A DNA stretch of 64,000 nucleotides from Flavobacteriales bacterium (GCA_018660685.1 JABJJW010000018.1:1-64000), one strand, 5' to 3'. Counted from the first letter of the stretch, positions 7,899 through 16,252 are shown. Notes: generated from the sequence alone by a model not told the origin. Program-made: numbers and translations.

Positions 7899-9161
7899 AT
7901 GTCTGCATACTCCCTCGTTATCGCTGCATCAGCGATCGTCATTCTTAGCTACTTCTATAACTTAATAGCAAAGAAGACGAACATACCTTCCGTTCTTCTA
8001 CTCATTGCCACTGGAATTGTAGTAAAGCAAGCGATGAACTACTTCGAAGTCGTTCGAATCGATTGGTTTCCATATTTAGAGTTGCTTGGCATTGTTGGGC
8101 TGATTATGATCGTGTTGGAAGCCGCTCTTGATTTAAAACTTGAGCGAAAAAAGATGCCCCTCATAGGGAAGTCTCTCCTTGTTTCCCTCCTTGGTTTGAT
8201 CACCTCTTCCTTTGCAGCAGCATTCATTATTCACTTGATACTCCCTGATTTTACTTGGATTCAGTCGATGATTTATGCGGTCCCGTTATCAATTCTCAGC
8301 AGTGCCATCATCATTCCATCGGTAATTTACCTTCCTGAAAAAAAGAAGGAATTCATGATCTATGAATCAACCTTCAGTGACATTCTTGGAATCATGATGT
8401 TCTACTTCCTCATTTCGCTTGCTGAGCCTGGTTCTAATCAAGAAGCCGTGGGTAATTTTGTTTGGAGCTTTCTTCTAACCATTGTTATCAGTGCAGTAGT
8501 GAGTTATGGCTTGATCTACATTTTTCAAAATATCAAGACGCAGGTCAAGACTTTCCTGCTGATAGCCATCCTGATACTACTGTATGCGATAGGAAAGCAA
8601 TTCCACTTGTCCAGCCTCATCATTATTCTCGTTTTTGGTCTCGTCATCAGCAATTCAAATCTCTTCTTTCCTGGATTCTTAAAACGAACACTCAAGGTAG
8701 AAAGCGTTCAATCATTGTTTCACGAATTGCACATCGTCACTGGCGAAACCGCATTTATAGTCCGGACATTTTTCTTTGTGATTTTCGGAATCACGATCGT
8801 GTTGAGTTCGCTGCTTAGCGTGAAAGTGATTCTGGTATCTGCCTTGATTCTCGCTTCTATTTATGGACTCCGGTTCGTTATGTTTCAGATCTTTTTAGGT
8901 CGAGACATAATGCCAGAAGTTTACATCGCCCCGCGAGGATTGATCACTGTACTCCTCTTCTTTGCTATCCCATCACACCTTCAAGTTGCCTCCTTTGACA
9001 ATGGAATACTTCTGTTTGTCATCATCGCTACAGGCATCATAATGACATGGGCTATGATTCGATCCAGCGACAAGGATGTTGAAGATGAAGTGCTTGATAT
9101 GCTCGAGGATGACAAAAATGATGCTCTTGCCAAGAACGACGAGTTGCCTCTAAATGAATAG
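7899..9161 (+). CDS. Cation:proton antiporter, CPA1/NhaP-like
   Basis: A 420-residue integral membrane protein with about 12 hydrophobic segments, starting SLVIAASAIVILSYFYNLIA and followed by NIPSVLLLIATGI, the usual first motif of CPA-type Na+/H+ exchangers. The transport Asp is probably in ESTFSDILGIMMF, and ETAFIVRTFFFVIFG and APRGLITVLLFF match later conserved helices. The tail (about 385-420) is cytoplasmic and very acidic. It would exchange Na+ or K+ for H+ across the inner membrane. It is divergent from the E1 gene and convergent with the MerR regulator. Ion specificity cannot be read from sequence. Confidence 0.85.
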   Translation: MSAYSLVIAASAIVILSYFYNLIAKKTNIPSVLLLIATGIVVKQAMNYFEVVRIDWFPYLELLGIVGLIMIVLEAALDLKLERKKMPLIGKSLLVSLLGLITSSFAAAFIIHLILPDFTWIQSMIYAVPLSILSSAIIIPSVIYLPEKKKEFMIYESTFSDILGIMMFYFLISLAEPGSNQEAVGNFVWSFLLTIVISAVVSYGLIYIFQNIKTQVKTFLLIAILILLYAIGKQFHLSSLIIILVFGLVISNSNLFFPGFLKRTLKVESVQSLFHELHIVTGETAFIVRTFFFVIFGITIVLSSLLSVKVILVSALILASIYGLRFVMFQIFLGRDIMPEVYIAPRGLITVLLFFAIPSHLQVASFDNGILLFVIIATGIIMTWAMIRSSDKDVEDEVLDMLEDDKNDALAKNDELPLNE

Positions 9162-9185
9162 AAGATTATTCCAATCATTCTGGCT

Positions 9186-10091
9186 CTAGCCCTGGGATGT
9201 CAAGACCAGGTCTCTATCAATGATAGCCGTCAAATGAGATATGGTCTCAACGAAAATTAAATCCTTGGACAATTGCTTGTCCATTTGATTGAGTTGGTTT
9301 CCGCTTACCAGGACGTTCGCCTTTTTGGAAAACTTCAGCAGTTCAGACTCCACTTTTTTGAAATTTCTATCACTAATTTTTGAAACGAAAGTTGTGACGA
9401 CTAAATCTGGACCAATTTTGTTAAAGGCCTCCTTGACCTCCAGAATTGGCACTTTTTGTCCAAAATAATGACACAAATAGCCGGCTTTTTTCAAAAGATA
9501 ATAGAATAGTAAAATGCTGAACTCATGTTCTTCAGTATCGTGCAAAAACAGAATAGCAGCCTTGTCCGATTCTCCTTTACTTCCCAACCTACCAATATTG
9601 TAAATCAAGAACTCCCTAAAAATATTCGAGAAATAATGCTCGTGAATAATATCGATGGAATCAACCTGCCAGAGCTGCCCTATGCGCTTAAACACGGGCA
9701 CTATTGTCTTTTCATAAAACTCATCAATCGTACACTCCTCTATCGCAAGCAGCATTTGAGATTTAATTTTCTCTCCATTGAAATCCAAAATTGACAAGGT
9801 GATACTATCCACAAGAGATTGGTCTTGTGCTTGGTTGGTGATCAAGTCTTTAGAAGCTTGCACAATTTCAGATTCTGACAGAGCAGCTATGCTGGATATT
9901 TTGTGACCCGACTTGTAGAGGAGATGAATGTTCAATATTTTCTTTAAGTCTTCATCATTGTAGTATCGAATGTTCGTTTCTGTCCTCCTAGGAGTCAAGA
10001 GACCATATCGTTTTTCCCAAATCCTAATTGTATGAGCTTTTATCTGCGTGAAATTCTCAAGATCTCGGATACTATAACTTAATTCACTCAT
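9186..10091 (-). CDS. MerR-family regulator with cobalamin-binding-like domain
   Basis: The 301-residue protein has an N-terminal MerR winged helix (YSIRDLENFTQIKAHTIRIW, then EKRYGLLTPRRTETNIRYY, about 5-47). A helical bundle follows with the IIHEHYFSN motif, then a Rossmann-like B12-binding domain. This is the LitR/CarH layout, in which adenosylcobalamin makes DNA binding light-sensitive. The usual D/E-x-H-x-x-G signature appears as EEHEFS: Glu and His are kept but the Gly is replaced by Ser, so cobalamin binding may be weakened. It ends a minus-strand series with glutathione peroxidase, SOUL and fasciclin genes, which are plausible targets. Confidence 0.85.
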   Translation of the reverse strand: MSELSYSIRDLENFTQIKAHTIRIWEKRYGLLTPRRTETNIRYYNDEDLKKILNIHLLYKSGHKISSIAALSESEIVQASKDLITNQAQDQSLVDSITLSILDFNGEKIKSQMLLAIEECTIDEFYEKTIVPVFKRIGQLWQVDSIDIIHEHYFSNIFREFLIYNIGRLGSKGESDKAAILFLHDTEEHEFSILLFYYLLKKAGYLCHYFGQKVPILEVKEAFNKIGPDLVVTTFVSKISDRNFKKVESELLKFSKKANVLVSGNQLNQMDKQLSKDLIFVETISHLTAIIDRDLVLTSQG

Positions 10092-10168
10092 TCTTATTCG
10101 ATTCCTTTACACCACATAAAATTAGAATTCTTTCATTGAGTCTGATGATAACTTCTGAACCGGCTTGA

Positions 10169-10741
10169 TCACTTAACTAAACTCGTTATCCGATCATCCA
10201 TCGGGTCGACATTTGAAGGAAAAATCTCAAGCAACCTTCCGGTTTCATCGACTAAGTATTTTTGGAAATTCCAGTTTACTTTCGAGTCGACACTTCCATT
10301 TTGAGAAGCACTCGTGAGCCATTTATAGAGTGGATGTTGGTTGCTGCCTTTAACATCGACCTTTTCGGTGATTAAAAATGATACCCCATAATTTCTCTCA
10401 CAGAATTCCGCAATTTGTTCATTTGACCCTGGTTCCTGATTCATGAATTGATTGCATGGAACTCCTACCACAATTAGTTGGTCTTTGAATCTTTCATGAA
10501 GTGTTTGCAGAGCTGAATACTGCCTTGTAAATCCACATTTTGAAGCGACATTCACAAAAAGAATCTTTTTGCCCTTAAACTGAGAGATATTAATCGCCTC
10601 TCCTTCGATGGATTTAACCGAGAGATTATAAACCGACTCAATGGGCTTCACCAATTTTGTGATTGATGGTGTCATGGACATTAGCATATATCCTAAAAAT
10701 CCCAAAAATGGGATACTGTAGGTAATTGATTTACTGATCAT
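10169..10741 (-). CDS. Glutathione peroxidase family protein with membrane anchor
   Basis: This 190-residue thioredoxin-fold peroxidase carries the family motifs NVASKCGFTRQYSALQ (cysteine, not selenocysteine, in the active site), VPCNQFMNQEPGSN and WNFQKYLV, with Gln and Trp of the catalytic tetrad. A hydrophobic N-terminus (YSIPFLGFLGYMLMSM) suggests a membrane anchor or signal. It reduces peroxides, in bacteria probably with thioredoxin. Its start lies 2 bp after the stop of the SOUL gene, so the two are co-transcribed; the MerR gene follows 77 bp later. Confidence 0.92.
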   Translation of the reverse strand: MISKSITYSIPFLGFLGYMLMSMTPSITKLVKPIESVYNLSVKSIEGEAINISQFKGKKILFVNVASKCGFTRQYSALQTLHERFKDQLIVVGVPCNQFMNQEPGSNEQIAEFCERNYGVSFLITEKVDVKGSNQHPLYKWLTSASQNGSVDSKVNWNFQKYLVDETGRLLEIFPSNVDPMDDRITSLVK

Positions 10742-10743
10742 TA

Positions 10744-11334
10744 CTATTGATTTATTAATTTGACGATCACCTCATTTCTTCTATTGATAAGCTGATAAGG
10801 AGGATTGTAACCCAGATAGCTATAACTATCCTCATACTTCAATTGTTCTTCCTCAAGGAGGGTTTTCAATTCCTCAAATTTGGATTCAAGAACCTTTTTC
10901 GATGCCCATCCAGAGAACTGGATAACCGCAACTTTTTTTGCGGGTTCGACTTGAATTCTTACATCGCTCCGATCTGGAACGGGTAACTCGCTTATCAAAT
11001 ATTCCGGAGGCAGATAAAAACTCATCGAACTGCTATCGCTCATGTCCATCTTAACAGGTGATGTCATTGAAATTTTTTTGCCTGAACTGTTCTTACCAAA
11101 TATGTAGGATGCAATTCTGGAGAACCCAGTTCTTGCCATTTCGCTGTATGAAGAGCGTTCCAATTCCGTTGTGGCCACCGTTAAGTCAGGGTAGCTTCGA
11201 ATCTCATATTTATCCATTTTAGACAAGATTTCATATGTGATTGTATTGGTTTCTGAAGTGCTTTTAATAACTCTCAGTTGTGCAATGACTCCAGTAGTCA
11301 CGAGAATAAAAAAGACGATTAATAATTGATTCAT
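10744..11334 (-). CDS. SOUL heme-binding family protein, exported
   Basis: A 196-residue protein with an N-terminal hydrophobic signal or anchor (QLLIVFFILVTTGVIAQL) and a SOUL/HBP domain: TYEILSKMDKYEIRSYPD, FSRIASYIFGKN, KISMTSPVKMDM, MSFYLPPEY and VAVIQFSGWAS. SOUL proteins bind heme or porphyrins. The gene is immediately upstream of glutathione peroxidase and downstream of the fasciclin gene. The context suggests handling of tetrapyrrole-linked or light-linked oxidative stress in the periplasm, which is an inference. Confidence 0.88.
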   Translation of the reverse strand: MNQLLIVFFILVTTGVIAQLRVIKSTSETNTITYEILSKMDKYEIRSYPDLTVATTELERSSYSEMARTGFSRIASYIFGKNSSGKKISMTSPVKMDMSDSSSMSFYLPPEYLISELPVPDRSDVRIQVEPAKKVAVIQFSGWASKKVLESKFEELKTLLEEEQLKYEDSYSYLGYNPPYQLINRRNEVIVKLINQ

Positions 11335-11352
11335 AGCAATCGGTTATTTGAT

Positions 11353-11377
11353 AAAAGGGGGGCCAAAATCGCCCCCC
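11353..11377 (-). terminator. Terminator downstream of the fasciclin gene
   Basis: GGGGGGC at 11357-11363 pairs with GCCCCCC at 11371-11377 around a 7-nt loop; on the minus strand a TTTT run follows. It sits in the 64-bp gap between the fasciclin stop and the SOUL start, so it may reduce rather than abolish read-through into SOUL-gpx. Confidence 0.7.
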
Positions 11378-11398
11378 TAATTAATTATCATGAGCATA

Positions 11399-12946
11399 TT
11401 ATAGAATTTGCAGTCTTTGAACGCTGTTTACTTTTTCGCCTGAAAGTTCAAGCAAGTACATTCCACTTTCGAGGGATTGAACATCCACTGAGCTGTTTGC
11501 CGTCAGAGCAGTTTGCAAAATGACTTGTCCTTTTATATCATAAATGGTTGCATTATCAATTTCATATCCCTGTCTGTCAATTCGTAGATAATCTACGGCA
11601 GGATTTGGATAAACTTTGAAATTGAAGTTGAAGGATTCCTCAATCACAGTGGGAATTGGAGTCAAGACTCCATCGATCACGTGAACAACACCATTATCCA
11701 CTTCAATATCCGCGATTGTGACATTGGTATTGTTGATTTTAACTCCAGAGTTAACATCTACGTTAATATCGTTTCCATTCAACGTTGAAACGGCCCCGTT
11801 CGTTAGAGCTGTAGATAACACGTTTCCCGCAACCACATGATAAAGTAGAATGTCAGCTAGATCTTCACTAGCCAGAAGGCCTGCTAAATCGGTATTCAAG
11901 GATGTAGCAAAGTTCAAAAAGGCATCATTGGTAGGTGCGAACACCGTATATTCAGCTAGTGGATCGCTCAACGTGGCCAGTAGCTCCGCTTCAATGACTG
12001 CTGAGGTCAACGTTGTGAAGCCATTGTCAATTGCTACATCGACTACCGTTTCTACAGGCAATACCACCTGGTCAAGTACATGAACAAGTCCGTTGTCTGA
12101 TGCTATATCTACAGCTGTAATTTGCGCTTGATTTAGATAAGCATCGCCCGATTCCGTAAGCGATAGTTTCAGCGAATTTGTTGAACTAAGTGGTTCTACA
12201 ATCGCGCCATTCGAAATTGACGATGATGCTACTTCCATTCCTATCACATGATAAGTCAAGATGTCTGCTAGATTAGAAAGTGCCAGAAGACCATTTATGT
12301 CGGTATTCAAAGCAGAAGCCAAATCAGAAAACGCATCGTTTGTAGGAGCAAAAACCGTGTAACTAGAAAGTGGATCGGTTAACGCTGGAAGTAATTCGGC
12401 CGTTATAACTGCGGTGGTCAAGGTAGAGAACCCATTGTCTATCGCAACATCTACTACCGTTTCCACTGGAAGAACTATTTTATCCAGTACGTGAACCATT
12501 CCATTGTCAGCACTAATGTCAGCCGCTACAACTTGAGCTTGATTCACATATACATCACCAGCTCCGGATACCGTTAATTTTAAGGTGTTCGTGCTACTTA
12601 CAGGATTGACAATGTCACCATTGGTTATTCCTGTCGAAGCAACAGAGGCTCCCAAAACATGGTAGGTAAGAATATCAGTGAGATTTGGGAGCGCCAAAAG
12701 CCCTGTGATATTTGTATTGAGTGCAGCAGCTAAACTGTCGAATGCAGCGTCGTTTGGAGCAAAGACTGTTAGCTGAGCAGAATCATCTTGAAGTACCCCT
12801 TCGAGTCCTTCCTGAAGTATTGCGGCCTCTAAATATGTGTGATTCGGACTGGCCGCGATTATGTCGTCGAAGACATTAGTTTGTGAGTTTGCACTCAAAT
12901 TGAAAAATATCAGTGCTGTTGTTACAGCATAAACTATTCGTTTCAT
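11399..12946 (-). CDS. Three-repeat fasciclin (FAS1) protein with T9SS type A sorting domain
   Basis: The preferred ATG at 12946 gives a clear signal peptide (MKRIVYAVTTALIFFNLSAN); the frame is open 13 codons further upstream but that would spoil it. Three FAS1 domains follow (about 25-150, 160-290 and 300-425), each with LTVFAPNDAAF-type and HVLDKIVLP-type motifs. Repeats 1 and 2 are especially alike (both contain VETVVDVAIDNGF at the boundary), suggesting internal duplication. The end is a type A T9SS domain (FKVYPNPAVDYLRI, then SLESGMYLLELSGE), so it is probably a secreted or surface adhesion protein. It heads the SOUL-gpx-MerR series. Confidence 0.92.
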   Translation of the reverse strand: MKRIVYAVTTALIFFNLSANSQTNVFDDIIAASPNHTYLEAAILQEGLEGVLQDDSAQLTVFAPNDAAFDSLAAALNTNITGLLALPNLTDILTYHVLGASVASTGITNGDIVNPVSSTNTLKLTVSGAGDVYVNQAQVVAADISADNGMVHVLDKIVLPVETVVDVAIDNGFSTLTTAVITAELLPALTDPLSSYTVFAPTNDAFSDLASALNTDINGLLALSNLADILTYHVIGMEVASSSISNGAIVEPLSSTNSLKLSLTESGDAYLNQAQITAVDIASDNGLVHVLDQVVLPVETVVDVAIDNGFTTLTSAVIEAELLATLSDPLAEYTVFAPTNDAFLNFATSLNTDLAGLLASEDLADILLYHVVAGNVLSTALTNGAVSTLNGNDINVDVNSGVKINNTNVTIADIEVDNGVVHVIDGVLTPIPTVIEESFNFNFKVYPNPAVDYLRIDRQGYEIDNATIYDIKGQVILQTALTANSSVDVQSLESGMYLLELSGEKVNSVQRLQIL

Positions 12947-12954
12947 AATAACTT

Positions 12955-13025
12955 TGTTTAATGTTTGTTTTAAAAGTTTAAACAAATGTATATTATGTTT
13001 AACGTTTATCGTTTTTTTTTAAACA
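12955..13025 (-). promoter_or_regulatory. Fasciclin-gene promoter with clustered TGTTTAA-like sites
   Basis: On the minus strand TACATTTG (12990-12983) matches the Bacteroidota -7 element, but no TTG is found at the right distance upstream. Around it TGTTTAA-like words recur: 12955-12961, 12966-12973, GTTTAAAC at 12976-12983, TGTTTAAC at 12996-13003 and TTTAAACA at 13018-13025. TTTGTTT and AAACAAA (12964-12970 and 12980-12986) also form an inverted repeat. This looks like a multi-site operator, plausibly for the nearby MerR-type regulator. The rest of the gene-free stretch up to about 13230 is AT-rich with nothing I can name. Confidence 0.5.
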
Positions 13026-13231
13026 AAAAATGTCACTAAATATCAATTTTTCCTGTATTTGTCTGTTTTTCAAGTATTTACATTTTTGTTTTTTTTCTTT
13101 TCGATTCCCTTAATCTGTCTAAATTGTCTCTAAACCTTCTTGGATACTATTTGTTCACACCCCAAATCTCTTAGAATACTATTCGAATTGAACTGTGGTA
13201 TAGAGATGACCTTAGACCAGTATCAGCAATA

Positions 13232-13268
13232 TCAATATACTAATAGGACATATTGATGTACATACATC
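13232..13268. promoter_or_regulatory. Two overlapping inverted repeats upstream of the nitroreductase gene
   Basis: TCAATAT (13232-13238) and ATATTGA (13250-13256) form a 7-bp inverted repeat, and GATGTA-CA-TACATC (13255-13268) a second one, 40-75 bp before the nitroreductase start. They lie in a 361-bp gene-free interval and could bind a dimeric regulator. A TATATTTG word follows at about 13284-13291, resembling a -7 element. Confidence 0.35.
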
Positions 13269-13307
13269 TATTGTATGAGAATATATTTGAGTTCAAATTA
13301 GGAACAT

Positions 13308-13883
13308 ATGCATATTAAAACGGCAAACACCAAAACGAACGTCCACGACTTGATCAAAAAAAGATGGAGCGCGAGATCATTTTCACCGAAGCAGCTTTCG
13401 GAAGATGACGTTCAAACGATTCTTGAAGCTGGCACTTGGGCGGCGAGCAGCATGAATGAACAGCCCTGGAAATATCTGTACGCCATGAACGGCACAAAAG
13501 GGTTTGATCGAATGCACAGTTGTCTCATGACAGGTAATCAACCTTGGTCTAATAATGGGTCTGTTCTCATGATCTCATTAGCTAAGAAGAACTTTGAATA
13601 CAAAGGGAGAATAAATCGGCATGCCATGCACGATATGGGCGCAGCTAATTCCACACTTTTGCTCCAGGCAGCGGATATGGACGTTTATGGCCATATGATA
13701 GGAGGTTTTGATATGCAAAAAACGCTGGAGGAGTTTAATATCGATTCCGAAAAATGGGAGATCGCCTGTTTCATTGTATTGGGCTACCTTGACGACGCTG
13801 AAAAGCTCGATGAACCGTTTCTATCAAGAGAAAAGAAGGCACGGACAAGGCGCTCAGTAAGTGAGATCTCAACCAAAATCTAA
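13308..13883 (+). CDS. Nitroreductase-family FMN oxidoreductase
   Basis: A 191-residue protein with the nitroreductase fold: KKRWSARSFSPKQLSEDDV at the start (FMN-phosphate-binding Arg-x-x-R/S pattern), AGTWAASSMNEQPWKY, HDMGAANSTLLLQAADM and the CFIVLGYLDD end strand. Members are NAD(P)H-dependent reductases of nitro compounds, quinones or similar substrates; the true substrate is unknown. A GNAT gene begins 2 bp after its stop, so the two form an operon. Inverted repeats upstream may mark its operator. Confidence 0.88.
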   Translation: MHIKTANTKTNVHDLIKKRWSARSFSPKQLSEDDVQTILEAGTWAASSMNEQPWKYLYAMNGTKGFDRMHSCLMTGNQPWSNNGSVLMISLAKKNFEYKGRINRHAMHDMGAANSTLLLQAADMDVYGHMIGGFDMQKTLEEFNIDSEKWEIACFIVLGYLDDAEKLDEPFLSREKKARTRRSVSEISTKI

Positions 13884-13885
13884 CA

Positions 13886-14170
13886 ATGGAATTTACTCAT
13901 AACGAAGAAGGGGCAAAAGGACTGTTTGAGCTTTTCAAAGACGGAGAGTGCATTGCTAACATGACATATTCCCGCATTGATGCAAACAACATAATTGTTA
14001 ACCACACAGCAGTTCACCCAAGTCAAAAAGAAAAAGGTACAGGCAAGCGTATTGTCTCAGAAATGGTTGCATGGTGCCGAGCGAATGATCAGAAGGTACT
14101 TGTCCTTTGTCCGTTTACCAAAGGGGTAATTGAGCGCATTCCTGAATATCAAGACATTCTAAGAAAGTGA
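13886..14170 (+). CDS. Small GNAT-type N-acetyltransferase (YjdJ/NATD1-like)
   Basis: A 94-residue single-domain protein with the short-GNAT features: IVNHTAVHPSQKEKGTGKRI contains the acetyl-CoA-binding loop, followed by VAWCRANDQKVLVLCPFTKG. The length and motifs fit the YjdJ/NATD1-like subgroup. It probably uses acetyl-CoA, but the acceptor is unknown. It is translationally close-coupled to the nitroreductase gene (2-bp gap). Confidence 0.85.
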   Translation: MEFTHNEEGAKGLFELFKDGECIANMTYSRIDANNIIVNHTAVHPSQKEKGTGKRIVSEMVAWCRANDQKVLVLCPFTKGVIERIPEYQDILRK

Positions 14171-14213
14171 CATAGACTTATTGCTCGATGCATCTCCTTA
14201 ATATTGTGCTTGG

Positions 14214-14954
14214 ATGAACAATGACATCATGATATATGGACTTCAGCGTTCCGGAACGAACTACGTTGAAGCACTTCTCGTTGAAAATTTTGAAGGTGTC
14301 CAGATTTGGAACGAGCACTACCCAGACTGCCTTCCAACCCAAAAGCATTTCAGGCTGTATGATGAGAAGCATCTCATTCCGAGCCTTCAATTTCAGAACA
14401 ATTTTCTGTACGATGGATTCTCGGATTTCGACAAACACGTTTCAAGGCTAACAGAGAAATCTCAGTTGTCATACGTAGTTGTGGTTAAGCATCCACTATC
14501 ATGGTATCTCAGCTATTTCAACTGGGCATCTAAAAAGCACCACATTGATCATCGAAAAAAGGACGTGAACGGTCACTTCATCTTAGAATGGAATTTGTTT
14601 ATGAAGAAGTGGCTTGCGTTTCAAGCTGAAGCTCCAGGAAGGGTACACATTGTCAAGTACGAGGATTTAATTGCAGATCACGATACAAGCCTCGAAGCAG
14701 CAAGCTCATATCTTAAGCTGACCAAACGGCATTCCGACTTCTTCATTCCAGAAAAAGTAGGAATGAGCAAAGGCTTTGGGAAGAAGCGCCTTGACTATTA
14801 TAAGAAGAAGTCATATTTAGATGAACTTCCTGAAACTCATTATCGCGTGATTCGAGAGCTTGTTGACGATAATGTTTTGAGTGATTTGGGATATGAGATG
14901 AAAGATTCTCAGCCCACGTATTCGCATCAGAAGAATTACAAGGCGACTAGCTAG
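14214..14954 (+). CDS. Sulfotransferase-like protein
   Basis: A 246-residue protein with a P-loop-like PAPS-binding start, IMIYGLQRSGTNYVEALL (5'-phosphosulfate loop), and a second motif VVVVKHPLSWYLSYFNWA that resembles the 3'-phosphate-binding strand and helix of sulfotransferases. Later HIVKYEDLIAD matches the family's YEDL pattern. It would transfer sulfate from PAPS to an unknown acceptor, perhaps a surface glycan. It is preceded by a 43-bp gap after the GNAT gene and ends against a convergent barrel-protein gene. Confidence 0.75.
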   Translation: MNNDIMIYGLQRSGTNYVEALLVENFEGVQIWNEHYPDCLPTQKHFRLYDEKHLIPSLQFQNNFLYDGFSDFDKHVSRLTEKSQLSYVVVVKHPLSWYLSYFNWASKKHHIDHRKKDVNGHFILEWNLFMKKWLAFQAEAPGRVHIVKYEDLIADHDTSLEAASSYLKLTKRHSDFFIPEKVGMSKGFGKKRLDYYKKKSYLDELPETHYRVIRELVDDNVLSDLGYEMKDSQPTYSHQKNYKATS

Positions 14955-14955
14955 C

Positions 14956-15843
14956 TTACTTCACCCCATCCATTTCCTTCTGCTTACCAATGTCGGTAGG
15001 CATGAATAAGCCATCCTTCGTTCTCACTGGAGTGCAATCCAACGTGTTAGCTGGACGCATGAGCAGAACGCGTAAACTGAAGATTATCGGTCGATATCTG
15101 CTTCCAAAAAAACCAGTTGCTGAGCGAGGTGGTTCAAATGGCATCAGATTAAAAATCGGTGTTTCAAGCGCAGGAATCAAAATCCAGTTACCTCTCATTT
15201 TGATTCCAAAGCCCAGCTTGTAATGCAATTGTGCGCTGATTTTTCCTGGGTTCATGGTTTCAGGAGCAACCGTTCCTCCACCAAAATTTGCATTGAATGC
15301 GTAACCCGCATTGGCGCCGAGCGAATGCTGAAGAAAATTGTACTTCCCTAAACGCCAGTTGTGATTGAAATTCACAAATGCCTCTGCGAAGTGATATCCA
15401 AATGTTCCAGAAGTGGAATTAAACGTTCCTGCGATCGGTGTCTCGTTAGGCAATGTCACGTACTGACCTTCCGAACTCTCGCGCCCTCTGAGTCCTTTGT
15501 ATGAGATTCCATAGTCCATGTACTTGAACACTTTCCAATATGGCAGCATGTGATATCTTCCAATTTCTGCGTACGCCGCTGGTCTACCAAGTGCTTTAAG
15601 CTTGACATCATATCGAGAGACATCAGTTTCATCAAACTTCTTGTTGATAGGAACAAACGGGGTGAGCATGTACGTAGCCCCAGGACCGAAGAACCAGCCG
15701 CTCATTTTGTACTGCGGAGAGTAAGGCATTATATCCTTGTAATGCTTTTGAAATGTGACTGGCTTGTGCTTCCCACGGCGCTTCTGGGCATACCCGAAGT
15801 TGAAGGAAATTCCAAAGATGAGAAGGACAAGTGCAAAACGCAT
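14956..15843 (-). CDS. Secreted protein, possible outer-membrane beta-barrel
   Basis: A 295-residue protein with a signal peptide (MRFALVLLIFGISFNFGYAQ). The mature part is rich in alternating aromatic and glycine strands (GWFFGPGATYMLTPF, MDYGISYKGLRG, GTFGYHFAEAFVNFNH, YKLGFGIKMRGNWILIPA), as in small outer-membrane barrels. It ends in a non-barrel tail with two separated cysteine/proline patches. I do not recognise the family. It is convergent with the sulfotransferase gene, whose stop lies 1 bp away. Confidence 0.6.
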   Translation of the reverse strand: MRFALVLLIFGISFNFGYAQKRRGKHKPVTFQKHYKDIMPYSPQYKMSGWFFGPGATYMLTPFVPINKKFDETDVSRYDVKLKALGRPAAYAEIGRYHMLPYWKVFKYMDYGISYKGLRGRESSEGQYVTLPNETPIAGTFNSTSGTFGYHFAEAFVNFNHNWRLGKYNFLQHSLGANAGYAFNANFGGGTVAPETMNPGKISAQLHYKLGFGIKMRGNWILIPALETPIFNLMPFEPPRSATGFFGSRYRPIIFSLRVLLMRPANTLDCTPVRTKDGLFMPTDIGKQKEMDGVK

Positions 15844-15925
15844 AGATCAAAAGTAACTTAGAAAAAGTCCTGTTTATTATGTGAATCATAGTTTTACCTC
15901 CACCCATTGTGAACAACAACATCAA

Positions 15926-16252
15926 ATGAAAGTCATAATAACAGGAGCGACAGGAATGGTCGGCAAAGGCGTTTTACTCGAATGTCTTGACCATCCAGAC
16001 GTGACAGAGGTACTAGTAATTGGCAGAAGATCAACCAACGAAACACATCCAAAATTGAAAGAACTGGTCCACCAAGATTTCACTGACTTTTCTACGGTTT
16101 CAGATCAACTGCATGGTTATGATGCCTGTTTCGCGTCTATGGGAGTCAGTGCTGCAGGAATGAGTTCGAGCATCTTCTGTTCAACCTCGTCGGAATCCCA
16201 ATTACTTTCAATCCCCTCAGTCGCCATCACTTCATCCATGATCTTTTGTTGA
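15926..16252 (+). pseudogene. Truncated NAD(P)-binding Rossmann-fold (atypical SDR) gene
   Basis: From the ATG at 15926 the product begins MKVIITGATGMVGKGVLLE, the Gly-rich dinucleotide motif of NAD(P)H-binding epimerase/dehydratase-like proteins, then VLVIGRRST and YDACFASMGVSAAGMS. Full-length relatives continue well beyond this point. Here the homology stops at about 16163, and the next 30 codons are simply the antisense of the kmo 3' end before a stop. The gene therefore lacks most of its length and is almost surely inactive. It overlaps the convergent kmo gene by 136 bp, consistent with a deletion joining the two genes. Confidence 0.75.

Noticed and set aside
8462-8818. Plus-strand alternative frame of 118 codons inside the antiporter gene
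   Set aside because: Out-of-frame shadow of the membrane protein; composition not protein-like.
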